From the NCBI GenBank assembly GCA_015698045.1, contig BLAL01000057.1:186001-250000 (forward strand): 64,000 nt of DNA. Direction: 5' to 3'. The DNA is from Rhizophagus clarus (taxonomy: Eukaryota; Glomeromycota; Glomeromycetes; Glomerales; Glomeraceae). The notes beneath the pieces are model-generated. The model saw nothing but the letters and a program-made list of their open reading frames with translations. It was not told where the DNA came from and searched no databases. Both the position numbers and the translations under genes were made by a program. Positions 32,731 to 46,269 of the stretch are shown here, piece after piece. The stretch's first letter is position 1. The number at the start of each line of letters is the position of its first letter.

Positions 32731-32973
32731 TTTTTTTGATTTTTTTTGATTTTTCTGAAATTTTGGAATTTTTGCCAATTTTTTTTTTTTTTTTTTAAAA
32801 AATAAATAGTGATTTTTTTTTTAAAAAAAAATTATAATAAGATCAAGAAGAATTTTCAACCTTATTTATATTAAAAAAAATATGATAAAATATACTTATT
32901 TGACACACCGTGAAAATAGCTTTAAAAAAATCCAATCCGATCTATACTAGAAATCCATGACGAACTGCATAAA

Positions 32974-33348
32974 TTAAGCTTTACTGGAAAGTTCCAAATT
33001 TAATAACGTAAAAATTATGTTAACTATAAAAAGAAGTTCATTATCATTTTTTACACGTTGATAACAAGAAAGTATGGTGGCGTTAAACCAATTATTAAAG
33101 GATTGTCGATTTTGTGAACTTTTTTCCTGAAACTTTTTTTTGAATAAAAAAAAAAAAAATATATATACAAATTTTTTAGAATAAATTATCAAAGTTTAAT
33201 CTATTGAGTAATCTATTGAGAAGAAAATAAAATAAATAAAAATAAAATAAAATATAAAAAAATAAAAATAAAGTAAAAATAAAATAAAATAATAAAATAG
33301 AATAAAATAAATAAAATTTAATTTACCTCATCACCAATCATTCGGGGG
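32974..33348 (-). CDS. Partial gene model: two 3' exons of an unidentified protein
   Basis: On the minus strand a 22-nt mini-exon (33348-33327, CAG before and GTAAAT after) joins a 153-nt exon (33126-32974, acceptor GTTTCAG), giving RMIGDEEKSSQNRQSFNNW and then FNATILSCYQRVKNDNELL, ending LELSSKA with TAA. The joined frame looks like real protein, but I do not recognise it. Possible further 5' coding (VPLTSLIRRRKTFFYPFVG, about 33440-33510) could not be joined in phase. The same blocks recur, diverged, at 35390-35600, in the duplicated copy. Confidence 0.4.
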
Positions 33349-36300
33349 CTGAAAAAAAAAAAAATAAATATACAATATTAATAATTTTAGGACAATCAGT
33401 AAAAAAAAAAAATATCGAATCGTTGAAGAGACAGAATAAAAAAATGAAATTCCCACGAATGGATAAAAAAAAGTTTTCCTTCTCCGAATTAATGATGTAA
33501 GAGGAACGTTATTTAATAAATTAAAATACAAAATAACAAAATTTTTAAAATAAATATAAAATAAAATAAAATAAATAATAAATTATGTATATAAAATTAA
33601 AAATATCATTTAGATGTTATAGATAGTGATGAATAAAATATTAATATTTAAATTTATCCTTATCATTAACATCGAATTGGATTATTGGGAAAAAAAATAT
33701 TTTCAAAGTCCACAAGAAAATACTAAAAGAACGGAAGGGAAGAAAAACTGGTGCACTTTTATAATCTTTTTGCAAATATGAACTATTAACGGGATATAAA
33801 GAGATTTTTAATAGTTTAATATCCTTCCGGTCTTATACATAAGTAGAGACTTTGGGTCATATGAGTGACACAAGAAGTGTGATATAATTGATATAATTGA
33901 GAATCACCAATGACTTGCCATTAGTTACATATATGGTAAGTTTTAATTAATTCAAAGAATTGCAAAATTTTTTTTTTTTAAAAAAAAACTCAAGTTTTCA
34001 TCTTGTCTTTTTATACTTTTTTCTTGTATATATAATGAGTCTAATCTAAAATCAATCAAAATAAAGTCAACCAGACATGTTTTCTTGCGCGTGATCTCTT
34101 AATTAAATGCGAGTTCTTTAGTTGTAGAAAAAAACTTCGGAGTCTCGAGCACATGACGGGTTTGTGTGATACATTCATCATCAAGTGATCAAAACAATAC
34201 ATTATTTCTTATAAATTTATTAGTAAATGATATCTTTAAATGTTAATGATAGATATTATTGATAACAAATCTCCATATCTTCTAATTAATAAAAAGCTTT
34301 TCCAACAATTTAAATTTACCGCGTTCTTTCGTGTGAGTGCGTCTCAACTTTTCTTACCGCGACAGGTCTACGGTAACACGAATTGATCGAAGGAAATCCA
34401 AACAAGCGTATTTTAATTCAATAGATGAAGCTAAGGTTTTTTTGTAAAATGAATGAAATAATCGCCATTTTTTTTTGAAGTGCAGGATCTTCGAAGAATC
34501 TAAGCTATATGTGGCGCATTCAGCTGATTTTAGACGTTTCTTTTCCCTCTGAAACTTTTCATTGGCTGGGTCTATAATTCTTTTAACCCAGAATTTCCAA
34601 TTATTTCATATAATTATATCTTGTATCACGTAATTATCGACTTTAAATTGAATATTTATGCCGTTAGATCTGGGAAAACCATTATGGAGTATGCAACTGA
34701 CCGGTTCTCAAAATTCAGTTAAGTTAATTGAGGAACAAAATTTCATGAGTTTTCATGATCTTTAACATTTTTTATTCTTTTGTACTTCCAATTTAACAGT
34801 TTGGTTGGTAATTGTTATCTTACAAATAAAGGTTTATTTATGCGTATATAACATAGAGCATTTAAAGATCTTAGATTTCCATGGAATTTAGGTGCGTGAC
34901 ATAATAAATATAATTCAAATATCACCAGTAGGTTTCACACCACGTTATAATTATTACTCGTCACGCATTGGATTAACCGAAGGCATCACCTAATTTTTAA
35001 CCTTGATCACGTAAGACTTATGAATATACATATATTTTTAATTAATACATGCATCCTCAAAGGGATTTGTACTGCGTAATGAGTACATTAAGGGTTTAAT
35101 TTCGGGTAAAATAAATTGCGTATGGTCCGATAATGAACTTTTTAGTAACAATAAAAAAAATATGGCGTAAACCAATAAATGAATAAAAGTGTCGATGATA
35201 TCCAAAAATATATCTATACGTTATAAAGTTGTAATAATAATATTTTTTTTTTAACTGCAGATTACTTTTTTTTTACTGATTTTCTTCGATAAAAAAGAGA
35301 AAAAAATGGAAAAAATAAATAAAAATAATTTTTTTTTTTTTTTTTTTATCAAAGCATAATCTATTGAAAAAATGAAAATAAAATAATTCGATTTATCGCC
35401 AATCAACCAAATTTTGGGGCTAAAAAAAATAAAAGATAAATAAATATGTACAATTTGAGACAATCAAAAAATTGTTCAAATAATTGGAAAGATTGAATAA
35501 CAAAGGATATTCCCACGTATGGATATAAAAAAAATTTTTCTCCTCCGAACTAAATATGATGATGTAAAAGAGACGTTATTTAATGAACTAAATAATCGAA
35601 TAAATAAAATTTTAAAATAAAATAAATAAAATTTAATATAAATTAAAATGAATAAATAAAAAATATAAAATATAAAAAATAAAATAAAATAAATGTTTTA
35701 AGGAACATAAATTATATATATATAAATTAAAATAAAATGAAACAAATAAAAATGTTATCGATATTTAAATGATATTACAAAATCATTCTCATCATAAACA
35801 TCGATTTTTAGATTTTTTAATCAAGGAATAAAAAAAAAAAAAAAATTCAAATTTCTACATCTAAAGGAAATGTAAAGGAAAGTTTTGGAGGAGGAGAAGG
35901 AGAAGTGAAATCGGGTGTAATTTATAGTTTTTGTAAAATATAAAACTATTAACTTGATAAATAGGGAATGAAAATACCTTTCCAAAGGTCAGTTGACCTC
36001 TACTAAACTTCTAATTTGGTTAGGAAATGGTCAACTGACCAACTTGTGGATGTTGAATTACATTTGATGTGTGTGGTACAACGAGTGCATGAACATACAT
36101 CTTATATTCAGTAAATGATTACTTTATCTGTTAATCTTCATTCTACCGCGTTCAAAAGATTGTAGAATTTGCTGCATGTGACCGCGACAGGTAACACGCG
36201 AATTGATTCTAAACAAGCGTATGTTTTTTGAATCACGGCAATGTGCGCATTCAGCTGATTTTACTTTTTCTTTAGTTTCTTGCTTTCCGAAAATTTTCGT

Positions 36301-37050
36301 TAATTGGACCTATAATTCTATAATTCTTTTACCAGAATTTCGATATCTGTGATACGTAATTCGAATTCATTTCGGAATTTATATCGTTTGTTTATTACAA
36401 GTAAAAAAGATAACGAATTCCATGATTGAGATTAATCCTTTAATGGTAATTGTTATTGATACGGGATCATGAGGTGTGGTAGTTTTATGCAAAAGATAGA
36501 TTAGACCTAAACTAGACCTATTTTAGAATAGGTTTAGTATTGAAAAACGATCTTTACGCTTTTATTTTTTGTACTCCATCGTAATGATGTTCATATAATA
36601 TTGTAATGAATTAAATCGCTTTATTTTGTTTATGCGTACACTTTTTTGCAATCATTTCCTAGGTTGGATATTATTTTCCGCATAAACTGATCAAGTATCA
36701 ACTTGTAACTTAGGCTTCACACATAACGTTATAATTATTACTCTTCGTTAATGTGACCTTTCTGCATTCACAAAAACTTCCTAATTTATTGTATGTAAAT
36801 CCTGGAACAAAAAATCCGACATTTCTTCTTTGAGAAGCTGTCTCGGGATAATGTGAAATGCTTGTGCATAAATAAACTAGCCTATTTATCATGTGGTTCG
36901 GAAAATCTATTAATTATTTGAAATTGAATGTGAGCGTTGAAGAACGCTTCTTTAATTAAGAGCTGTGAATTCAACTCAATACACCCAATATATTAACATA
37001 TATCCGCAAGGGTTTGTATGTCGTAAAAAGCGCATCAAGGCTAACAAACC
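33110..37050. repeat. Ancient ~2-kb tandem duplication upstream of the HMG gene
   Basis: Blocks in 33110-35200 recur in the same order in 35250-37050, offset by about 1.8-2.1 kb. Examples are CCCACGAATGGATA / CCCACGTATGGATA (33451, 35511), CCGCGACAGGT..ACACG (34358, 36181), AACAAGCGTAT (34402, 36211), GCGCATTCAGCTGATTTTA (34513, 36244), AACGTTATAATTATTACTC (34942, 36724) and GCATC..AAGGGTTTGTA-like phrases (35050, 37005). Conserved islands are separated by diverged AT-rich DNA, so the islands may be under constraint. Coding capacity is at most small. Confidence 0.7.
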
Positions 37051-37235
37051 AATTTCTGTTAAAATATCATATTCTTGTCTATTGTCGACACTATTATATA
37101 GCATGTATTATTATATAGGATTCTAATAACTTTAACAATATACTATTTAATTTAGTAAAAGATTTAGTCAGATTTGAGATTATCCCAAATGAGTTGCAAT
37201 AAGTTTGCCCAGCGTTAAGAAATTTAAAAAATTAT

Positions 37236-37267
37236 CACGTGACAAATTGTTCGCAAATAATCACGTG
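37236..37267. promoter_or_regulatory. Pair of CACGTG E-boxes
   Basis: Two ATCACGTGA copies (cores 37236-37241 and 37262-37267), 26 bp apart, in AT-rich DNA. CACGTG is the standard site of bHLH factors. No start of a gene lies close by, so their function is open. Confidence 0.3.
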
Positions 37268-37439
37268 ATTTTACGCATATCTATCATAAATTTTACATTT
37301 TATGTGTAAATATGTTAATCAATTATTTGTTCTTTCTAGTTTCTACTGTTAGTTTATCCATATTTACCTTTCCTTATAATCCCAATAATTTATAATCATA
37401 TTTATAAACTATCACAATAGTTATATTACACTTTAAACA

Positions 37440-38040
37440 AATTAAACTCTTTATGTTTTTTTTTTGGTCAAAACAAATGCATAAAATTTATTAAATTGAA
37501 TCCAAAAATTACAATATGATAATAATATATATACCATCTCATCTACCAGTGCTGTAACAATAAGTAACAAGTACTTATCATGACCAACTATAATAGCCTA
37601 TTCTCAACAGAGTAATGGAAAGTCTGATTATAGATTTAAGGAATAAAAGAAATGAAAAATAAAAAAAAAATATACTAGAAAAATAACTAAAAAAAACAAA
37701 CAATATGACCAAATCAAAAGATTCCTAAGTTAAAAGTTGTTAAACTAAGCTAATTAAATCAAGTTAATTGTTCCAAAAGGGCCTTCAGTTCTGCAATCAG
37801 TTTATTCACATCTGGCCTATTGGACTAGTTCATCTTGAAGCAAGAGTTCTTCTTGTTAGATGAACCAGAATTCCTGGTAGAGTTATCTTTCTTATTTTGG
37901 TTATAGAACTTACAGTTACCTAAGTTATTAAAATTAGTATTAATACAAGAAGTAGCTCTAAAGGAGCTATTGAAATTCTCTGCATTGCCAATTCTAGCAG
38001 AATGATGCTTTTGAAGACCAAATCATGGAGTGGAATAATG
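37440..38040 (-). pseudogene. Decayed coding remnant, family not recognised
   Basis: On the minus strand, fragments such as GNCKFYNQNKKDNSTRNSG and NKLIAELKALLEQLT are visible between about 37770 and 38000, with less AT-biased composition than the flanks. It resembles the tail of a repeat-encoded or host protein, but no domain can be named, and the piece is clearly not intact. Confidence 0.3.
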
Positions 38041-38087
38041 ACACCATGAAATTAAATTCTTTATAAGTCATTATATATACATATAGT

Positions 38088-39455
38088 TAGGGTTCCGCAT
38101 GGATCAGATCAGATCAGATTTTATTAAATTTAAATTTGATCTGACAGATTCAGATCTATCAATTTTAAATCCAGATCTGATATCCAGATCTATATTTAAA
38201 ATCTGAATCTGATCTGCAGATCTGAATTTAAGATCTGAATCTGATTTGAATTTGATCTGAATCTGATCTGAATTTGATCTGAATCTGATTTCATGTCAAA
38301 CCAAATTCAGATTTAAAAACAAAAAAAACGTTTTGCAACATTTTTTTGTTAAATTAATTAAAAAAAATATTGCGAAATATTTTTTTTATTAAAAATACTT
38401 TGAATAAATATTTCGCAACGTTTATTTGTTAAATTAATCAAAAAAAATATTTTGCAATATTTTTTTATTAAAAACACTTAGAAAAACATTTCGCAACATT
38501 TTTTTGTTAAATTAATAAAAAAATGTAGCGAAACATTTTTTTATTAAAAACACTTAGAAAAAATGTTTCACAATATTTTTTCGTTAAATTAATTAAAAAA
38601 ATGTAGCAAAATATTTTTTTTATTAAAAATACTTTGAATAAACATTTCACAATGTTTATTTGTTAAATTAATCAAAAAAATATTTTGCAACGTTTATTCA
38701 TTAAATTAATTAAAAAAAATGTAGAGAAACATTTTTTTATTAAAAACGCTTAAAAAAAATATTTCGCAACATTTTTTCATTAAATTAATTAAAAAAATGT
38801 TGCAAACCATTTTTTTATTAAAAATACTTTAAATAAACATTTTACAACATTTATTTATTAAATCAATCAAAAAAATGTTTCATAATATTTTTTATTGTAA
38901 TATTTTTTCGTTAAATTAATTAAAAAATGTTGTGAAATATTTTTTTATTAAAAATACTTAGAAAAAACATTTTGCAACGTTTTTTCATTAAACTAATTAA
39001 AAAAATATTGCAAAACATTTTTTTTATTAAAAACACTTAGAAAAAATGTTTCGCAACATTTTTTCATTAAATTAATTAAAAAGAACGCAGCAAAATGTTT
39101 TTTTATTAAAAACATTTTGAATAAACGTTTTACAACATTTATTCATTAAATTAATCAAAAAAACAGTGCGAAACATTTTTTTATTAAAGACACTTTGCAA
39201 AAAAACATTTCGCAACATTTTTTCATTAAATCATAATTTATGAACAGATCTTATGATCTGATCCAGATTTGGCAGATTTGATTCAGATTTGATTCGATAG
39301 ATTCAGATTATACAATTTCAAATCTGAATCTGAACTTCAGATTCAAATTTGAAATCTGAATCTGATCTGCAGATTATATTATTATAATCTGATCTGAATC
39401 TAATGGATTAGATCTGGATCAAATCTGGTCATATCAGATTTTTTGCGAAACTCTA
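38088..39455. mobile_element. Foldback/MITE with TAG(G/A)GTTYCGCA ends and ~12 palindromic core units
   Basis: The left end TAGGGTTCCGCATGGATC (38088) and the right end read inward TAGAGTTTCGC (39455) are inverted; both are followed by many GATCTGAATCTGATCT copies (38100-38300 and 39240-39430). The core, 38325-39235, has about a dozen ~75-bp units, each a near-perfect palindrome of TTTCGCAACATTTTTT and AAAAAATGTTGCGAAA around TTAAATTAATTAA. The left end resembles that of the smaller MITE at 5437, so they may belong to one hAT-like family. No target duplication could be fixed. Confidence 0.65.
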
Positions 39456-42400
39456 GTCTAATATTATATCATATAATATTAGACATATTTTTGATAATTG
39501 GTAATTAGCATTTTGTTTTTTTATAATAGTTTGAAATGACAAGTTTAAGAAGAATTCTTTCCTATAAATTTGTGAATCAATTTTTAAAGAAAAAATTTTT
39601 TATTTTTTATTTTCTTATTATTTTACTAATAAAACCAACTTTTAAAGTATTAAAATGAGTTTTATTAAAAGTCTTATCAATATATAAAAAGGTAATTGTT
39701 CAGCTAACTGCTTTTATTTTAGGATTTTAAAAGCCTTTATAAAGATTAACCCTGACTTTCATATTATAATAAATATAAATCCTTTTGTGATAGACCAGTT
39801 TCTTTTATAATACAAAGAATAAAGTATTTCTATAAGCAAATTAAAACTAGAAATTAAGTGCCAACCTGCTATTATTAGTTTTTTAATCATTTTATTCAAT
39901 GTTTTTTTCTTAGATAATAAACTTATGATAAAACTCTAAATTTCTAATTCAGTTTTTTTTTGATTTTATTTTCAGGTTTAAATTTAATTTTTTACTAAAC
40001 ACTTTTTGGATTACAATTTTAATTTAAAAACATTTTCAGGATCATATTTTAACTGAGAAATGTTTTTATAGTTAAAAAATTTCATCTGAAAATATTTTTA
40101 CTTTGAAAAGTTTTCTGAAAAAATAATTTTAATTCTATTTTTTGATCTGAAAATAAAATTAGAACTAATACTTTAAACTGAAAATATTTTTTAATAGAGT
40201 TTTTTTAACTGAAAATATTTTTGGTTAAAATATAGCCTGAAAATATTTTTCAATAAAAATTTTAGACTAAAAAACACTTTTAGTAAAATTTTATATGAGA
40301 GAATCAAATCAAAATTAAAAATAAAATCAAACTAAAAATTCAAAGCTTTAACTTATAATAATAGTGATTTTTAATTCAATTATATATCAAAAGTTAGTAT
40401 AATATCAATAAAATTTAAATATGAAAATTTTTGGAGATTCTATATATCAATTAGATTTTTCAATAAAGAACATAATTTTATATCAACTCAAATCATTATT
40501 TATCATGTTCTTGTCTAAAACTCAAAAAGGATTTATTAAAAAAAAAAACTAAAAAACAGTTACAGATACTAATTCCTTACTTTCTATATGAATTTTCTGT
40601 ATTTATTTTTAGCAGCAAGTCATCTAAATATATACTTTCTAAATCTTTAAGATTAAAGACAATTACTTTTGATAATAACATACTTTTTTTCTTTTTACAC
40701 TGATTAAACTGTTTAAATATGACTCTAAATCTTTTATAATATTTAACAATAATAAGAAAAAATTAAATAGAAAGAGACAAACAATTCTTTTAAATATAGA
40801 AATATTATTATTACTAGTTATTATTTTTTAGAAGAAAAACAGGTATAATTATTGGATTTAATAGATTATGATATACCAGTAAAATGGAATAATTATATGC
40901 TCCTTACAAATTTATAGCAATAAATAAAGTCATTTCAGTTAATACTAAAATATATAAGAAATATTTATCAGCAAGAATAAGACTATTTGTAAATAATGAG
41001 TACCTTAAGTATTATAATAAAAAGATTGGACTGTTAACCTAGAAGAAATTCTGGTCTGATAGTTCTCAATATTCTGAAATCTCTCAGAATAAAAATAATA
41101 TGAAAAATTTTAAACTATTATTTACAATATTCTGAAAGATATGACAGTTACTTCTTTTTTTTTAAATAGTTGATCATATTAATTTTTAATAGATAATGGT
41201 CTCAAATTTTTTAAAATTATTAAAAAAGTGGATAAAACCCAAAGGTTAATTGATTATTTTAATATATAGAATTATGTTTTTATAAAAATTAATAACTTGC
41301 AACTTTGAAATGACAAAAAAATCTTTTGGTATTATTATTTCCTTCTAATTTTAAGAATCTTTGTAAATTTGCAATGTAAACAATTCTTTTTCTTTAAAAA
41401 AGGCCTTTAGGTTTAATAGTATTTTTTTAAGTTTTTAAACTAATAACTGAAACAATAATTATAGTAGAACTTGTTGTTTTAACAAGAAGATCTTTTATTT
41501 AAAATCTAACTAATCCTTCAAATCAAATATAAAATATTTAATAACTTTATTTTTTAGACAATTTTATAAATAGATTTCCTGTTATATTTTTTAAAAGTAA
41601 GTTATAGTATAATAATTATGAAATATATCTATAACTTGTAGAGAAATAAATGGACTTAAATAGTTTAAATTTACAGTATATTCTAAAAGATCTGAATTTA
41701 ATAAAGCTCTTAGCACTTAGTTCTTTTAACTAAAAAAAAAAAAAATAATAGTTGAAATTATTATTTATATATTATTACATAATATATTGTAATTATATAA
41801 TTGCTTTTTCTATAATTACTTATCTATAGTAAAAATAAAATAAAAAAATAAAAAATTTTATATATTTTATAATTTATTAATTAGTAATTTTTTACTTTTT
41901 ATAATAATATTTTATACAATTTTTTAATTTTTAATGCTTTAATGTTTTATTTATATTTTAAGGTATTTTATTATATTTGTATATTTATTATTATTATTCA
42001 TATTTTATGTGTATAAAAATTTTTTGAATTATATACCTGTTTATATTATTATTAAATTAAAAATTTGAAAAATTTAAAATATTAGATTTGATAAATTTAT
42101 TTAGCTAATTAATTTATAATATTATAATATTATAAATATAACAGCTGAAGTAATAATTATATTAAAAAGTTGGCAGAAAGATTTTTTATTTTATAATATC
42201 ATAATATAAATTTTTAACATAATATATTCTTGAAGTATATATTACATGTATAATATTTAAATTTAACTAAAATTAATTTAATTTTCTAAAATGGTTAATT
42301 TTCAAACTATAAATCTGATTAAGATTTTTTTAATTTTAACCAAATTTATAATACCAGCCTAAATTTAATAAAAATCAAAGTTTTTAGATTAAAGTAATAT

Positions 42401-45400
42401 TATATTTATATAATATAATATACTTTTCAATAATATTTTAAAACATATTTATTTAAATTCTTAAAAATATTTTTATAAACTTTAAAAATTAAAAATTTTG
42501 CTTTATTTAATTGTATTTGATTAAAGAAAACTGTTAAAAATATATTATTTAGAAATAACAAATTAATAAGCTTTTTAAAAATCTTTTAGAACTTTTTTTT
42601 TGTTTTTTTTATATAAAATATTTATAAATAATATTTATTTTAATGCTATTTAAATATAAAAAAAATTTTTATTTATATTCATTTTTATCTTATAATAACT
42701 AATCAATTTATATATTTAAATTTTAATATTTTATTCATTATATTTGAATTTTAAATAAATACTTTAATTTATTTATTAAATTAATCTTTAAACTTTAATG
42801 CTTTTATTTATTAATTTTAAACTCTAACATTTATTTTAAACTTAAATACTAATGATTAAAAATTTATTGCTATTATAATAGTTTTATAATTACTATATTA
42901 TCAGAATTTAGCACTAAATAATTATCATATTTAATTAGTTTTTTAATTAAAAAAAATAAATTTGCAATTTTAAATATATCTAATAATATTAATTTATAAT
43001 AAATAAATGATTTATTAGTATTTTAATTAATAAATTTTAACAAAATTTAAAAATAGCAAAAAATCTGGTTAAATAATCATTTTTTTAAATTTAATAAAAA
43101 TAGTTGATCTCATTAAATTACATTTAAGAATAAAATATTTAATAGTTAAAAAAAAGCTTTTATTAAAAATTTATTTTTATTATAAAAATTGATTTCTATA
43201 TATTAAATTTAAATAATATCTAAGCAACAGATATTTTTTGTTTAACAAATCTTATTTCTTTTGTAAAATTACATATATTTTTACTCTTAAAATTAAATTT
43301 TTATTTTTACTTTAAAAGGATCTCAGAAAAAAGCTTATTTTTAAAATGAATTTTTATGTAAATGTAAAAAGAAAAAAAAATAATTATTAAAAAGAAAATG
43401 ATATTAGAAATTTATAAACTATATAATAAACTATTTGTTTAATTATTTTGTATTAGGTTTTTATTAGAATTATTTTTTAACTATGTAGTAAAATATTTGA
43501 TTATAGTTACATAACATTATTTTTTTTTTTTTTTTTTAATGATCTATATATACTTTTATTGATATTTAGTTCATATATCATATAAACAATTTATCAGAAG
43601 CTATATCCACCCTGATCTGCAGAATGCAATCATCAAAAATACATAACATTATTTAATTAATGATTAATATGTAATTTAATATAACCATTAATTAATAATT
43701 ATATATTATATTAAAAATTATATATTTAATTTTTTTTTTTTTTAGTTAAAGAAAATGCTTAATACTTTATTAAAAAATAGATCTAAAAATACAATTATTT
43801 AAACTAACTAAGCCTACCCATTCATTACATTAAGTTTATAGATATATTCTATAATTATTGTATCTATAATCCATTCTTTAATATATAGTGTGAAGTCTAT
43901 AAACAGAATTAAAAAGAAGTAAGAGAAACAAATAAAAAGAAAAAGAAAAATTTTAGAAATTATTAAAATTAAAAATAAAAATATAATTATAAAATAAGTT
44001 ATTATATTATAATATACTTAGTTAAACTATATACATTGTTTTAGCAAAACCTTCAATTTAGTAATAAGAAGTTTTGTATCAGACTTTAAGGACTAATTTA
44101 ATCTTATTTAAAAAGATTTTTTTGTTAAAATAACCAGAATTAGAAGTTTTAGATTAATTTTTATTGTGCTTTATAAACCTGTTATTTAAATTAAAAAAAT
44201 TGGATTTTATATTTAATAAATATTTTTAGTATTAAATTTATATATAATGATTAAGAAAATAGTTACATAATGTAATATAAAATTGATTAAATAAAAAAAT
44301 AGTGGGATAATGCATTTATTTATAAAATAAATAATGTAATACATGTTATTTACTTTCTATTTAATATATTTTAAAAAAAATTTTATTACATTTGTTAATT
44401 TCCTCTTAATAGGTAAAAAAGGTATAATTAACATTAATTAATGTCTAAATTTTAATTAATTAACACTATTAGTTAAATGATAATGATTAAACTAAAAAAT
44501 ATATAAAAATAATAAATATTAGCATATAATAGATTTTTATAAATGATATAAGAAAAAAAAATTTTTTAAAATAATATAAATTTAAGAAAATTAATAATAA
44601 TAGATTAGAATTAACAAATCATTATATGCATACATTATATGATTAATTTTTTATTGACTAAAATTCAAATTTTTTTTTTTATAGAATTAATGTATTCTAA
44701 TAAGAATAGGTTAATTTTATATGATTTAAATTATTAGTTATAAAGAAAATTAAATTAAAATTATTACAAAAAATAATTTCAATTTTATATTATCATTTAT
44801 ATTTATTTTCTCAATAATCTATGATTCAAATTGCATTTAAATTGTTTTAAATATATTGTAAAGGAATGCTTTTTTATAATACATACAATTTTTACTCAAT
44901 AACTACTGATGTTAAAAAATTTAATATATATGTATAATAATTTATAGATTCAAAAATAGAGATAATAATTTTTATGCATTTTAAAAATATGTTCATACTA
45001 ATTTTAAGAAAATAATATTTATAAAACCAAATATTAAAATTTTAATATTTAATAAAGTATATTATAAATTTTTTATAAATAAAATTTCAGTTATCTAATA
45101 TTTTTAATTGTGAAGATATTGAGATTTTTATTTGCGTAATTATTTTTTTAACACATTATAAATCATTTATTAAATATATAATAAATTTTATTAAATATTA
45201 ATATTTAAAAATTTTTATTTGAAAATTTATTTTAAAAAATTATATTATATAATTATATTGCACAAATATTAGATTTTATCTTTTCAAATTATAATATTTA
45301 TTTTATAATTTTAATTAATATATTATTTATTTAAAAAAAATATTATTATTTTATTATTAAATTTCTTTATTTTAATTTTAAAAATATTATTTTATATTTT

Positions 45401-45598
45401 TAAATTTATAAATTATTTTACTAATATATATATATAAAACCAATAAGTATAATTTCAGATAATTAAATAAATTTAATAATAAATTAATAATAATAATTTT
45501 ATTAATTTTGGATAATTAGTAAAAAGATTTTATAATAATTATATAATATTAGAAATCTATATTTAACAATATTTTAAATTTTTAATTTATTATATAAA
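39456..45598. other. 6-kb AT desert without genes
   Basis: No open frame above background and no domain. A+T is extreme (41.7-45.6 kb in particular). A weak repeat of CTGAAAATATTTTT phrases occurs at 40000-40280. The only distinct insertion is the short retroposed piece at 43520-43639. Confidence 0.6.
43520..43639 (-). mobile_element. Short retroposed fragment (SINE-like or LINE tail)
   Basis: Read on the minus strand, ~120 bp ending in AATAAAAGTATATATAGATC and a run of A. It is bounded by a 15-bp duplication TACATAACATTATTT (43508-43522 and 43640-43654, partly overlapping the T run). The body includes GCATTCTGCAGATCAGGGTG, notably less AT-rich than its surroundings. The source family is unknown. 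Confidence 0.65.
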
Positions 45599-46251
45599 TT
45601 AATGTTGTAAGCAAAACTGTTTTGTGATTAGCAAAATGTTTTGCTTTTTGAAATCAAAATCTGAAACTTGGCCTAAACCTCTGTAATTTGCCCAAACTTC
45701 TGTAACCTCTGTAACCTTAAATTTAAAATTATTTAGTGTCTGAAATTTGCCTAAACCTAATTTTATGTTTTTACTGTGTATTTTATTATCTTAAAAATTT
45801 ACAATCTATTAATTTTATATATAGCGTACTATTATAAAATTTATATAGAATAAATTATTTCAATTTTACATCACTTTCATTTTCTGTAGCATTGTAAATA
45901 TTAATATATTTTTTTAACACTAACTGCAATTTCAATAATTTCATCTAAATTTTAATAAACCTTTGCATCTAGGTTTAGTATTCCTTATATTATCAATATT
46001 CTTCTTCCATAACTTAATAAGATCATTATCTGTAAAAACCTTTTTCTCAGTTTAATTATATGTTAATTGCACATATGCAGTATATAAAAAATTTGCCCAA
46101 TCATTTCCTTTTTAAATTACAGAGATTACAGAAGTTACAGAGGTTTCAGAGGTTTTAGAAGTTTCAGATTTTACACCTGTAGTGAAATTAGTTTTACCCA
46201 ATTTTGAAGGTTTCACCTATAAGCAGGTTTTAATTTTGCCCACAACATTAA
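45599..46251. mobile_element. TIR element / foldback, ~0.65 kb
   Basis: ATTAATGTTGTAAGCAAAAC on the left and, read inward from the right, ATTAATGTTGTGGGCAAAAT form inverted ends. Inside, a second inverted pair is built of CTCTGTAA and TTACAGAG phrases (45680-45720 and 46120-46170). Non-coding. It lies immediately before the MULE-like element. Confidence 0.6.
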
Positions 46252-46269
46252 TATAAATGACAAATAGCT

